From contig NZ_LT629696.1 of the NCBI RefSeq assembly GCF_900100265.1, positions 3,472,001-3,536,000 of the forward strand: a stretch of 64,000 nucleotides of DNA, written 5' to 3'. Positions 25,904 through 33,485 of this stretch are shown piece by piece. This DNA comes from Leifsonia sp. 466MF (lineage in GTDB: Bacteria > Actinomycetota > Actinomycetes > Actinomycetales > Microbacteriaceae). Made by a program: the position numbers and the translations under genes. Below the pieces are notes generated by a model. That model was given only the letters and a program-made list of their open reading frames with translations. It was not told where the DNA came from and did no database searches. The number at the start of each line of letters is the position of its first letter. Position 1 is the stretch's first letter.

Positions 25904-26890
25904 ATGACACCGACACTGCCCACCCGCACCCTCCGCACCGGGACCGACCTGACGGAACTCGGCTTCGGCGCCGCCCAGCTCGGCAACCTCTTTCGCGAGA
26001 CCACCGACGAGGAGGCCCAGCGGGCGGTGAACGCCGCCTGGGAGGAGGGCCTCCGGTACTTCGACACCGCGCCGCACTACGGGCTGGGCCTCTCCGAGCA
26101 CCGCCTCGGTCGCGCCCTCCGCGAGACGCCGCGCGACCGCTTCGCGCTCTCCTCCAAGGTCGGCCGGCTGCTCGTCGACAGCCCGGAGAGCGCCGACCGC
26201 CTCGACGACGACGGCTTCGTCGTTCCGGCGAGCACGCGCAGGGTCTGGGACTTCAGCCGCGACGGCATCCTCCGCTCGGTGGAGCAGTCGCTCGCCCGAC
26301 TCGGCATCGATCGGCTCGACATCGCCTACCTGCACGACCCGGACGACCACTGGGAGGCCGCATCCACCACCGGCGTCGACGCACTGGTGGAGCTGCGCGA
26401 GCAGGGCGTGGTGGGGGCCATCGGCGCCGGCATGAACCAGTCCGCGATGCTCGCGGAGTTCGTCCGCCGCACCGACGTCGATGTCGTCATGGTGGCCGGC
26501 CGCTTCACCCTGCTCGACCCGTCGGCGCTCGACGACCTCCTGCCGGTCGCGGCGGAACGCGGCGTCGGCGTCGTCGCGGCGGCCGTCTACAACTCGGGGC
26601 TGCTGAGTTCCGAGACGATCGACCCGGCCGCGCACTTCGACTACGGATCGGCGCCGGCCGAAGTGATCGAGCGCGCACGGAGGATCGCGGAGATCTGCCG
26701 CGACCACGGCGTCAGCCTTCCCGCAGCCGCCATCCAGTACCCGCTGCGGCATCGCGCCGTCGTGTCCGTCGTGACGGGGATGCGCACGGAAGACCATGTG
26801 CGCAGCACCGTCGATCGATACCGGGCGGACATCCCGGAGGCCCTCTGGGAGGAGCTGGATGCGGCGGGCCTGGCCCCCGACCCGTCGTGA
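25904..26890 (+). CDS. Aldo/keto reductase, L-fucose (D-threo-aldose) dehydrogenase-like
   Basis: The 328-residue protein has the aldo/keto reductase tetrad: Asp and Tyr in RYFDTAPHYGLGLSEH, Lys in LSSKVGR and His in YLHDPDD. The GLGLSEHRLG segment and the insertion after the Lys resemble D-threo-aldose 1-dehydrogenases, which oxidise L-fucose to L-fucono-lactone. That makes it the likely first oxidative step before the lactonase at 17689. AAGGAAG lies upstream of the ATG. It shares a divergent operator region with the alcohol dehydrogenase. Confidence 0.87.
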   Translation: MTPTLPTRTLRTGTDLTELGFGAAQLGNLFRETTDEEAQRAVNAAWEEGLRYFDTAPHYGLGLSEHRLGRALRETPRDRFALSSKVGRLLVDSPESADRLDDDGFVVPASTRRVWDFSRDGILRSVEQSLARLGIDRLDIAYLHDPDDHWEAASTTGVDALVELREQGVVGAIGAGMNQSAMLAEFVRRTDVDVVMVAGRFTLLDPSALDDLLPVAAERGVGVVAAAVYNSGLLSSETIDPAAHFDYGSAPAEVIERARRIAEICRDHGVSLPAAAIQYPLRHRAVVSVVTGMRTEDHVRSTVDRYRADIPEALWEELDAAGLAPDPS

Positions 26891-26912
26891 TCGCGACGGA
26901 TCACGCAAACAT

Positions 26913-26945
26913 CATACGTCTCTTGCAGTAAACATCATACGTATG
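26913..26945. promoter_or_regulatory. Paired CATACGTATG-type operators before the GH141-type gene
   Basis: AAACATCATACGT occurs twice here. The first copy continues as CTC, giving a half site (CATACGTCTC, 26913-26922). The second is the perfect palindrome CATACGTATG (26936-26945). They are 23 bases apart and 53 bases upstream of the secreted protein start. Confidence 0.55.
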
Positions 26946-26997
26946 CTAACCCTGTTCTGGGGGCACCGACGCCCTCCATGACAGGAAGCGATCGAAC

Positions 26998-29646
26998 ATG
27001 ACATTGACGTCAGACTCGCGACGATCGATGGCCAGGAGACGAGGGCGACCCGCAGTGCTTGCGGTCCTCGGAGCCGCAGCCGTCATCGCCTCCGCGCTGA
27101 TCCCGCTCAAGGCGCAGGCCGCGCCGGCGACCATCTTCTACGCTGCGCCCGACGGCAAGAACGCCGGGCACTGCTCCCAGTCGCAGCCGTGCTCCCTCGA
27201 GCGCGCCCAGCACGTGCTGCGCCCATCGGTCAAACACGGTGACGTCACCGTGCAGCTGGCCGACGGCACGTACCGCATCGATAAGCCACTCACCTTCGAC
27301 GCCGACGACGGCGGAGGCACGAACACGGTCCACTGGGCTGCCGCACCCGGTGCGCACCCGGTCATCAGCGGGGCGTCCGACGTCTCCGGCTGGACGAAGT
27401 CGGACGCCGGCGCCGGGATCTGGGTCGCCGACACCCCGGCGGGGCTCGACACCCGCCAGCTCTACGTCGACGGCGTGATCTCTCCGCGCGCATCCATCCG
27501 CCTGGCCAACGCCGACGTGACACCCACCGCCACCGGGCTGACGATCAAGAACCCGGCGCTCTCGTACCTCGCCGAGCTCCCCGACCAGGGCCGCATCGAG
27601 TTCGAGTCGCTCGGCGACTTCACCAACCGATATTCGCCGGTCCAGAGCATCAGCCCGACGCAGATCACGATGGCGCAGCCTGCCTGGGACAACAACACCT
27701 GGGGCTGGGACACCGTCCAGAACTCCTTCCTGGCCGGGCCGAGCTGGTACCTCGACAACTCGCTCGCCTTCCTGACGCAGACCAACCAGTGGTACATCGA
27801 CCCGCACGGCGGAAAGCTGTACTACAAGCCGGCCGACGGGGTCGACCCGAACAAGCTCGACATCGAGCTGCCGCGGCTGCAGTCGCTGATCAGCATCGGC
27901 GGCACCTACGACAAGCCGGTGAGCGGACTCTCGTTCGAGGGCATCCAGTTCTCGGGCACGTCGTGGCTCGGCCCGTCGACCGACGGCTACGCCGACCAGC
28001 AGAACGGCCTCTTCATCAAGGGCTCCTACGACTACCGGCCCGCCGACGCGTTCACCAGCTGCTCCCGCGGCTGCGAGATGTTCGAGCGCGCCCGCACGAG
28101 CTGGTACCAGGAGCCCGCGGCGGTGCAGGTGTCGGCGGCGAGCCGCGTCTCGTTCACCGGCAACACGTTCACGAACCTCGGGTCGTCGGCCCTCGGCATC
28201 GGCAACGACACCAACGCGATGGCGAACGGGGTCGGATACGGCGCAAGCAGCATCGACGTGGTCGGCAACCGGTTCATGGAAGACAGCGGACACGGCATCG
28301 CGGTCGGAGGCGTCCTCCCCGACGCGCACCACCCGAGCGATCCCCGCATGGTCAACCAGGACATCCGCATCCAGGACAACACGATCGACCGGGTGTCGGT
28401 GGACTACAAGGACAACAGCGGGATCCTGAGCACCTACGTGACACGGGCGCAGATCCTGCACAACGAGGTCTCCAACGTTCCGTACGACGGGATCGACACC
28501 GGCTACGGCTGGGGCATCAACGACGCGGGCGGATCGAACGACTACGTCGACCGCGGTTACTACAAGTGGAACACGCTGTACACGACGCCGACGACCCTGA
28601 AGGACAACCGGGTCGAGGGCAACCTCGTGCACAACACGAAGGCGCGTTTCGCCGACGGCGGCTCGGTCTACAACCTGTCCGCCAGCCCCGGATCGGTCGT
28701 CGACAAGAACTACCTGTTCAACATCTCGGGCGTCGGTCTCTACCTCGATGAGGGGTCGCGGTACATGACGTACGAGAACAACGTGGTCCAGGGCGGTTCC
28801 TTCGTCTTCACGAACGCCTACAGCCTGAGGAACAACACCAGCGACAACACCATCCAGAACAACTGGTACAACTCCGGCGGGATCTCGGCCCCGAACGCGG
28901 CGGCCCACAACAACACGCTCGTCAACAACGTCAAGGTCTCCGGTGCCAACTGGCCCGCCGGCGCCCGTGACGTGATCTGCGCGGCCGGTGTGGCGCCGCA
29001 GTACCGGACGTCGCTCAACGCCAACCAGTTCGGGTTCACCGGCTGCCCGGTGGATGCGCCCGTCACGGGCCTGTCGACGGCCGGCTCCTCCGCGGTCAGC
29101 TCCTACTTCGGACAGGCCGGTGACGCCTACGGGATCGCCGCGGCCGGAGCGGACGTCTGGGGCGCGGGCGGTCAGCACTCCGACCAGTTCGGGGCGATCT
29201 ACAAGGCCGGGTCGTTCACCGCGAATTCCGCGGTGTCGGCACGGGTCGTATCGGTGAACGACGCGAACGCCTCGGCGAAGTCGGGCGTGATGGTCCGCAA
29301 CGACATCACGAAGGCCGGTTCGTCGGCCGGCTACGCGGTCGTCGCGGTGACGGCACGCAACGGCGTGGTGTTCGAGTGGGATGCCAACGGCGACGGCTAC
29401 CTGGACACGGAGGCGAAGGCGTCGGTCGACGTCTTCCGGCCGATCTGGGTGCAGCTCGCCCGCACCGGCACGTCCTACACGGCGTCGTACTCGTACGACG
29501 GCGTCAACTACGTGCCGATCGGTTCGCCGGTCACCCTCGCCTCTGCGGCGGCGACGCAGGACGCCGGGATCTTCTCGACGTCGCACGACGTGACGCAGTC
29601 GGCGATCAACCAGTTCGACGGACTGTCGATCACGGCGACACCGTAG
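26998..29646 (+). CDS. Secreted parallel beta-helix glycosidase, GH141-like
   Basis: The 882-residue protein has an Arg-rich N-terminus, a hydrophobic segment and a cleavage site after AQA near residue 42, so it should be exported. Residues ~45-690 form a right-handed beta-helix with repeated N-x-x-x-N ladders (for example SFTGNTFTNLG, NTIQNNWYNS). The opening SQPCSLERAQ and the overall layout match family GH141, which includes an alpha-L-fucosidase and a xylanase. Residues ~705-882 look like a concanavalin-type (DUF1349-like) binding domain. Twin CATACGTATG sites upstream tie it to the fucose genes. The substrate is inferred. Confidence 0.75.
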   Translation: MTLTSDSRRSMARRRGRPAVLAVLGAAAVIASALIPLKAQAAPATIFYAAPDGKNAGHCSQSQPCSLERAQHVLRPSVKHGDVTVQLADGTYRIDKPLTFDADDGGGTNTVHWAAAPGAHPVISGASDVSGWTKSDAGAGIWVADTPAGLDTRQLYVDGVISPRASIRLANADVTPTATGLTIKNPALSYLAELPDQGRIEFESLGDFTNRYSPVQSISPTQITMAQPAWDNNTWGWDTVQNSFLAGPSWYLDNSLAFLTQTNQWYIDPHGGKLYYKPADGVDPNKLDIELPRLQSLISIGGTYDKPVSGLSFEGIQFSGTSWLGPSTDGYADQQNGLFIKGSYDYRPADAFTSCSRGCEMFERARTSWYQEPAAVQVSAASRVSFTGNTFTNLGSSALGIGNDTNAMANGVGYGASSIDVVGNRFMEDSGHGIAVGGVLPDAHHPSDPRMVNQDIRIQDNTIDRVSVDYKDNSGILSTYVTRAQILHNEVSNVPYDGIDTGYGWGINDAGGSNDYVDRGYYKWNTLYTTPTTLKDNRVEGNLVHNTKARFADGGSVYNLSASPGSVVDKNYLFNISGVGLYLDEGSRYMTYENNVVQGGSFVFTNAYSLRNNTSDNTIQNNWYNSGGISAPNAAAHNNTLVNNVKVSGANWPAGARDVICAAGVAPQYRTSLNANQFGFTGCPVDAPVTGLSTAGSSAVSSYFGQAGDAYGIAAAGADVWGAGGQHSDQFGAIYKAGSFTANSAVSARVVSVNDANASAKSGVMVRNDITKAGSSAGYAVVAVTARNGVVFEWDANGDGYLDTEAKASVDVFRPIWVQLARTGTSYTASYSYDGVNYVPIGSPVTLASAAATQDAGIFSTSHDVTQSAINQFDGLSITATP

Positions 29647-29664
29647 CGCGGCAGGCCCGAGGTC

Positions 29665-29702
29665 TCGGCGCCGCCAGCGGTCACGACTGCTGGCGGCGCC
29701 GA
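29665..29702. terminator. Stem-loop terminator between convergent genes
   Basis: TCGGCGCCGCCAGC (29665-29678) and GCTGGCGGCGCCGA (29689-29702) form a perfect 14-bp stem with a 10-base loop. It lies 18 bases after the secreted-protein stop and 22 bases before the end of the convergent gene. It lacks a long U tract on either strand, as is common in high-GC actinobacteria. Confidence 0.75.
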
Positions 29703-29724
29703 TTCCGTGTGCAGTCGAGGGTGC

Positions 29725-30354
29725 TCAGAGGATGCGCCGGGCCAGCCGCGGGTAGTCGATCACGATGCCGTCCTCATCCACGGTGAGATCGGCCATGAAC
29801 GTTTCGCCCACACTGCGGTACCGCACCACGCTGTGACCGGAAGCCGGGTCGTACGGTTTCGCGGCGCTGTACGCCTGCCGGCTCGGGATGACCGCGAGCG
29901 ACGGCAGGTCGACCCACGCCATCGTGAGCTCGGTCTCCGCCAGCCCCTCTCGGGCGCGCAGGCGCAGGATCGGCATCGTGTTGGTGACCGGGCAGAGCGC
30001 GAGGTCGCAGTCGAGTGCGTCCTCCAGGGCTTCCGGGTGCGCCGCACCCGGGTCGGGCATCGGTTCGCCGTGGTAGCGCACGTCGCCGTGGGCGTACGTC
30101 TCGGTCGCCCAGGTGCCGTGGGTGCTGCGCGTCAGCACGAGCCAGCGCGTGAACCCGCGGCCGGCGACCGACACCGAGAGCCGCGAGGTCACCCAGTCCG
30201 GCCCCGTCTCCAGCGCCCAGCTGGTGACGTAGTCGGTGGTCCGCGAGGTGCCGAGGGCGTCGAGCCTGTCCGGCGCGAGGGTCAGCACCGCGGCCTCCAG
30301 TCGTTGCGGGTCCTCGTCGCCCACCCACTCCACGTGCCGTACAGCTCCACGCAT
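29725..30354 (-). CDS. Putative glycolipid-binding domain protein
   Basis: The 209-residue cytoplasmic protein resembles the PF06475 (DUF1089) putative glycolipid-binding family. A paired-strand segment GPDWVTSRLSVSVAGRGFTRWL, DLALCPVTNTMPILRL, and the C-terminal YRSVGETFMADLTVDEDGIVIDYP are typical. Its role is not known; PA1994-like members fold as a twisted barrel like LolA. The start is the ATG at 30352-30354 preceded by GGAGG. An open frame upstream has no family match. Confidence 0.78.
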   Translation of the reverse strand: MRGAVRHVEWVGDEDPQRLEAAVLTLAPDRLDALGTSRTTDYVTSWALETGPDWVTSRLSVSVAGRGFTRWLVLTRSTHGTWATETYAHGDVRYHGEPMPDPGAAHPEALEDALDCDLALCPVTNTMPILRLRAREGLAETELTMAWVDLPSLAVIPSRQAYSAAKPYDPASGHSVVRYRSVGETFMADLTVDEDGIVIDYPRLARRIL

Positions 30355-30428
30355 GCCGCTCGCCTCCGCCCAAGACCGCCGTGGCCGAACCATATCCCAG
30401 CGCGGGGTCGGTGTGGAGAGGTGTGCGC

Positions 30429-31028
30429 TTACTCCTGCAGCGACTCCATCAGCGCCTCCGCGCTGCGCCGAGCCGCCTCGAGGATCTCCTCGTCGCTGAA
30501 GGCGGAATCTGCGGCGGCGAACAGTGCGGCGTTGATGCTGAGCAGAGCCATCCGCAGCTGGAGCACCTCTGTCGGAGTCCGGCGCGCCAGCGATTCGGCG
30601 AGCCGATCGCTCAGAGCGATCAGGGCGGAACCGATCCTGTCGCCGCCCCCTCTCTCCATGGATCGCATCAGCAGCGGATTGGCCGCCAGAAAGCGGATGC
30701 CCGCGAGCTTCTCCGACGAGAACGACTCGATCCACCGCAGGACCGCCGCACGGGGAAGGTCCGGGGAGTTCGGCTGCTCGGAGATCCACTCGAGAAGGTC
30801 TGCCGCTTCATTGCCGCGCTGCGTGAGCAAAGACCGGACGATCTGTTCCTTGCCCGCGAAGTGGTAGTAGAGCGAAGCCTTCTTGATGCCGAGAGCGTCC
30901 GCGATCTCCCGCATCGATGTCGCTTCATAGCCCTGCGTGGTGAACAGCTCGAGGGCGACACGTTGAATCGCGGCGCGAGTGTCGGACCCGGATCGTGGGA
31001 CTGTGTCACCCCTCGGGAGATTGACCAT
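30429..31028 (-). CDS. TetR-family transcriptional repressor
   Basis: The 199-residue protein has a TetR helix-turn-helix at about residues 20-60 (ATSMREIADALGIKKASLYYHF) and a variable helical ligand domain. It is divergent from the SRPBCC gene at 31102. The 73-base gap holds two strong inverted repeats built on CTACC/GGTAG. TetR proteins usually repress themselves and the divergent gene, so both are probably controlled here. The inducer is unknown. Confidence 0.9.
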   Translation of the reverse strand: MVNLPRGDTVPRSGSDTRAAIQRVALELFTTQGYEATSMREIADALGIKKASLYYHFAGKEQIVRSLLTQRGNEAADLLEWISEQPNSPDLPRAAVLRWIESFSSEKLAGIRFLAANPLLMRSMERGGGDRIGSALIALSDRLAESLARRTPTEVLQLRMALLSINAALFAAADSAFSDEEILEAARRSAEALMESLQE

Positions 31029-31034
31029 TGGCCC

Positions 31035-31081
31035 AGCCTACCAAGCGGTAGGCTTGACTACCTACCGGTCGGTAGGTAGTC
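31035..31081. promoter_or_regulatory. Two adjacent TetR operators
   Basis: AGCCTACC-4-GGTAGGCT (31035-31054) is a perfect inverted repeat. One base later a second perfect repeat has arms GACTACCTACCG (31056-31067) and CGGTAGGTAGTC (31070-31081) around GT. Both share the CTACC half-site and fill most of the space between the divergent TetR and SRPBCC genes. Confidence 0.8.
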
Positions 31082-31101
31082 TTCCGAGCACAAGGAGAGT
31101 G

Positions 31102-31554
31102 ATGAGTCAATACACCGTCGTGCGCGACTACCCGTACCCGATCGATGAGGTCTGGGCGGTGATGACCGAACCCGAATACGTCGCTCAATGGACGACGACC
31201 GGTCAAGGCGGACGCCCGGAGGGGTTCGCCGCCGTCCCCGGAACGAATTTCAGGTTCATCGGCAAACCGACGATGGGCTGGGGCGGCGTCGTCTACTGCG
31301 AAGTCATCGCCGTCGATGCACCCCATTCCCTGCACTACACGTGGAGGGGCGACGAGGAGACCGATGACGTCACTGACGTGAACTACCTCCTCGAAGACAT
31401 CCCCGGCGGCACGCGATTCACCTGGACACACACGGGATTCACCGGCGTCGGCGGCTTCGCCATGTCCAAGCTCCTCGGTAAGGTCCGGCGCACGATGATG
31501 GACGACGGAGTTCCTCGGGTGCTTGCGTCGTACCACGCCTCGCTCGCGAGATGA
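31102..31554 (+). CDS. SRPBCC/AHSA1-domain protein
   Basis: The 150-residue protein has the START-like layout of the AHSA1 family: an N-terminal strand YTVVRDYPYPIDEVWAVMTEPEYVAQWTT broken by the first helix, a central antiparallel sheet (HSLHYTWRGDEETDDVT) and a long C-terminal helix. Such proteins bind small hydrophobic ligands. AAGGAG precedes the ATG at 31102. The divergent TetR repressor and its twin operators make it the main regulated target, perhaps in response to a hydrophobic compound. No enzyme activity can be claimed. Confidence 0.82.
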   Translation: MSQYTVVRDYPYPIDEVWAVMTEPEYVAQWTTTGQGGRPEGFAAVPGTNFRFIGKPTMGWGGVVYCEVIAVDAPHSLHYTWRGDEETDDVTDVNYLLEDIPGGTRFTWTHTGFTGVGGFAMSKLLGKVRRTMMDDGVPRVLASYHASLAR

Positions 31555-31668
31555 TCGCATCCTCACCCTGACCGGATACCCTCCTGAGGTGAAGCAGCGC
31601 GGAGCCGACACCCTCATCCCCCGGTACGAGAACGGCGACGGCGACCGGCTCGCCCCCGCGAAGGAGCA

Positions 31669-33039
31669 ATGACCATGCGCAGGAGCGACCTTCCCGACGA
31701 TTTCGTCGTCGGAACCGCAACGGCCTCTTACCAGATCGAGGGGGCGACCCGGGAGGACGGTCGGGGCGAGAGCATCTGGGACACCTTCGCCCGGCGACCC
31801 GGCGCCATCGCCGACGGCAGTACGGGGGATGTGGCAGACGACCACTACCATCGCTCGGCGGAGGACGTCACGCTGATGGGCGACCTCGGTCTCGACGCGT
31901 ACCGCTTCTCGATCGCCTGGCCGCGCATCCAGCCCGACGGCACCGGAGCGCCGAACCGAGCGGGCGTCGACTTCTACCGCCGCCTCGCGGAGTCGCTGCT
32001 GCAGCGTGGCGTGACGCCGTGGGCGACGTTGTACCACTGGGATCTTCCCCAGGCGCTCGAGGACCGCGGGGGCTGGCTGCAGCGCGACACCGCACTCCGC
32101 TTCGCCGACTACGCCGCGCACGTCGCCGACCAGCTCGGCGACCTCGTCTCGCACTGGGTCACGCTCAACGAACCGTGGTGCTCGGCCTTCCTCGGGTACG
32201 CGAGCGGGTATCACGCGCCGGGACACACGGTCGGCTCGCGGGCGGCGCACGCTGCGCACCACCTCCTCCTCGGGCACGGACACGCACTCGAAGCGCTGCG
32301 CGCGAGCGACTCCACGTCCCGAGTCGGCACGACGCTCAACCTCTACTCGGTGCAGCCGGCCGGCGACACCGACGGGGATGCGGACGCCGCGCGCCGGATC
32401 GACGGGCTCAGCAATCGCCTCTTCCTCGAACCCGTGCTGCGCGGCGCCTACCCGGCCGACGTGCTGGACGACCTCGGCGAGACGGCGTGGTTCGCCGAGA
32501 ACGCCACCGACGACGACCTCCGCCGCATCTCGGCGCCGATCGACTTCCTCGGCGTCAACTACTACAGCCGCCACACCGTTGCCTCCGGCTCGACGCCCGC
32601 GACCGGCAGTCCCGTCAGCGCCTACCCGGGGAGTGAGCACGTCCGCTTCGTGAGGACGGGCGCGCCCGTCACGCAGCTGGGCTGGGAGATCCACCCCGAC
32701 GGAATGGTCGAGGTACTGCGCATGGCCCACCGCCTCGCCCCGGACCTCCCGCTGTACATCACGGAGAATGGCGCCGCATACCCCGACCGGGTCAACGCCG
32801 AAGGGGCCGTCGAGGACCCGGAGCGCGTCGACTACCTCCAGGCGCACCTTGAGGCGGCGCGGGATGCGGTGGCCGAGGACCTTCCGCTCCGCGGCTACTT
32901 CATCTGGTCGCTGATCGACAACTGGGAGTGGGCCTGGGGCTTCTCCCGCCGCTTCGGCATCGTCCACGTCGATTACTCCACGCAGAAGCGCACGCCGAAG
33001 CGAAGCGCTCGCTGGGTGGCCGACTTCCTGCGCAGCTGA
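31669..33039 (+). CDS. Beta-glucosidase, family GH1
   Basis: The 456-residue enzyme hydrolyses beta-glucosides and related disaccharides in the cytoplasm. It has the N-terminal GH1 signature FVVGTATASYQIEGA, the acid/base Glu in TLNEPW and the nucleophile Glu in YITENGAAY, followed by WSLIDNWEWAWGF. Length is normal for the family. AAGGAG lies 2 bases before the ATG, somewhat close. It appears to be transcribed alone; no transporter is adjacent. It would complement the GH6 cellulase at 45451. Confidence 0.93.
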   Translation: MTMRRSDLPDDFVVGTATASYQIEGATREDGRGESIWDTFARRPGAIADGSTGDVADDHYHRSAEDVTLMGDLGLDAYRFSIAWPRIQPDGTGAPNRAGVDFYRRLAESLLQRGVTPWATLYHWDLPQALEDRGGWLQRDTALRFADYAAHVADQLGDLVSHWVTLNEPWCSAFLGYASGYHAPGHTVGSRAAHAAHHLLLGHGHALEALRASDSTSRVGTTLNLYSVQPAGDTDGDADAARRIDGLSNRLFLEPVLRGAYPADVLDDLGETAWFAENATDDDLRRISAPIDFLGVNYYSRHTVASGSTPATGSPVSAYPGSEHVRFVRTGAPVTQLGWEIHPDGMVEVLRMAHRLAPDLPLYITENGAAYPDRVNAEGAVEDPERVDYLQAHLEAARDAVAEDLPLRGYFIWSLIDNWEWAWGFSRRFGIVHVDYSTQKRTPKRSARWVADFLRS

Positions 33040-33060
33040 CGAGCAGGGACGCGACCGGGG

Positions 33061-33315
33061 TCAGGACTGACCGCGTCCGGTCTTCTGCTGCAGCCGGTCG
33101 ATGTGCTCCGATGCCTGCGCCTTCGTGAGGTCGGCGGGGAGCTCCTCACCGGCCTCGCGGGCGAGGGTGTCGAGGTAGCTGCGCTGGGATGCGGTCATCG
33201 GCTCGTCGCCGGTGACCCACTCCGACGGGTCCTTGCTCGCAGGGTTGCTGTCGTCGCCGCGGGCGCCGAGCACATCGTCGCCGGAGCCGTTGGTGGTGCC
33301 GCTGGTGTCGCTCAT
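33061..33315 (-). CDS. DUF3072-domain small protein
   Basis: The 84-residue acidic protein ends with the DUF3072 core: EPMTASQRSYLDTLAREAG followed by LTKAQASEHIDRLQ. The first 40 residues are Gly/Asp/Ser-rich and probably disordered. No function is assigned to the family. The ATG at 33313-33315 is chosen because the N-terminal MSD fits, and a longer frame adds only an Arg-rich stretch. It converges on the GH1 gene. Confidence 0.8.
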   Translation of the reverse strand: MSDTSGTTNGSGDDVLGARGDDSNPASKDPSEWVTGDEPMTASQRSYLDTLAREAGEELPADLTKAQASEHIDRLQQKTGRGQS

Positions 33316-33485
33316 GCGGCAGACAGTACGCCGCCGCACCGACATCGTCAGGGGGCCGGCCGCAGAGCGACATGCATTGAGAGGCTCATAGGCCCGACCC
33401 GCCGGGCCACGCGTCAGAAGGGGTATACCGCTTCGTCTTCATCAGTAGCACCGCCGAGCAGAACGCCCGGCTGATGGGAGACGAC

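Noticed and set aside
31590..31672. Possible short coupled ORF before the GH1 gene beginning at a GTG
   Set aside because: The GTG is not in frame with the TGA overlapping the GH1 ATG; the frame reads on as low-complexity Arg/Pro sequence.
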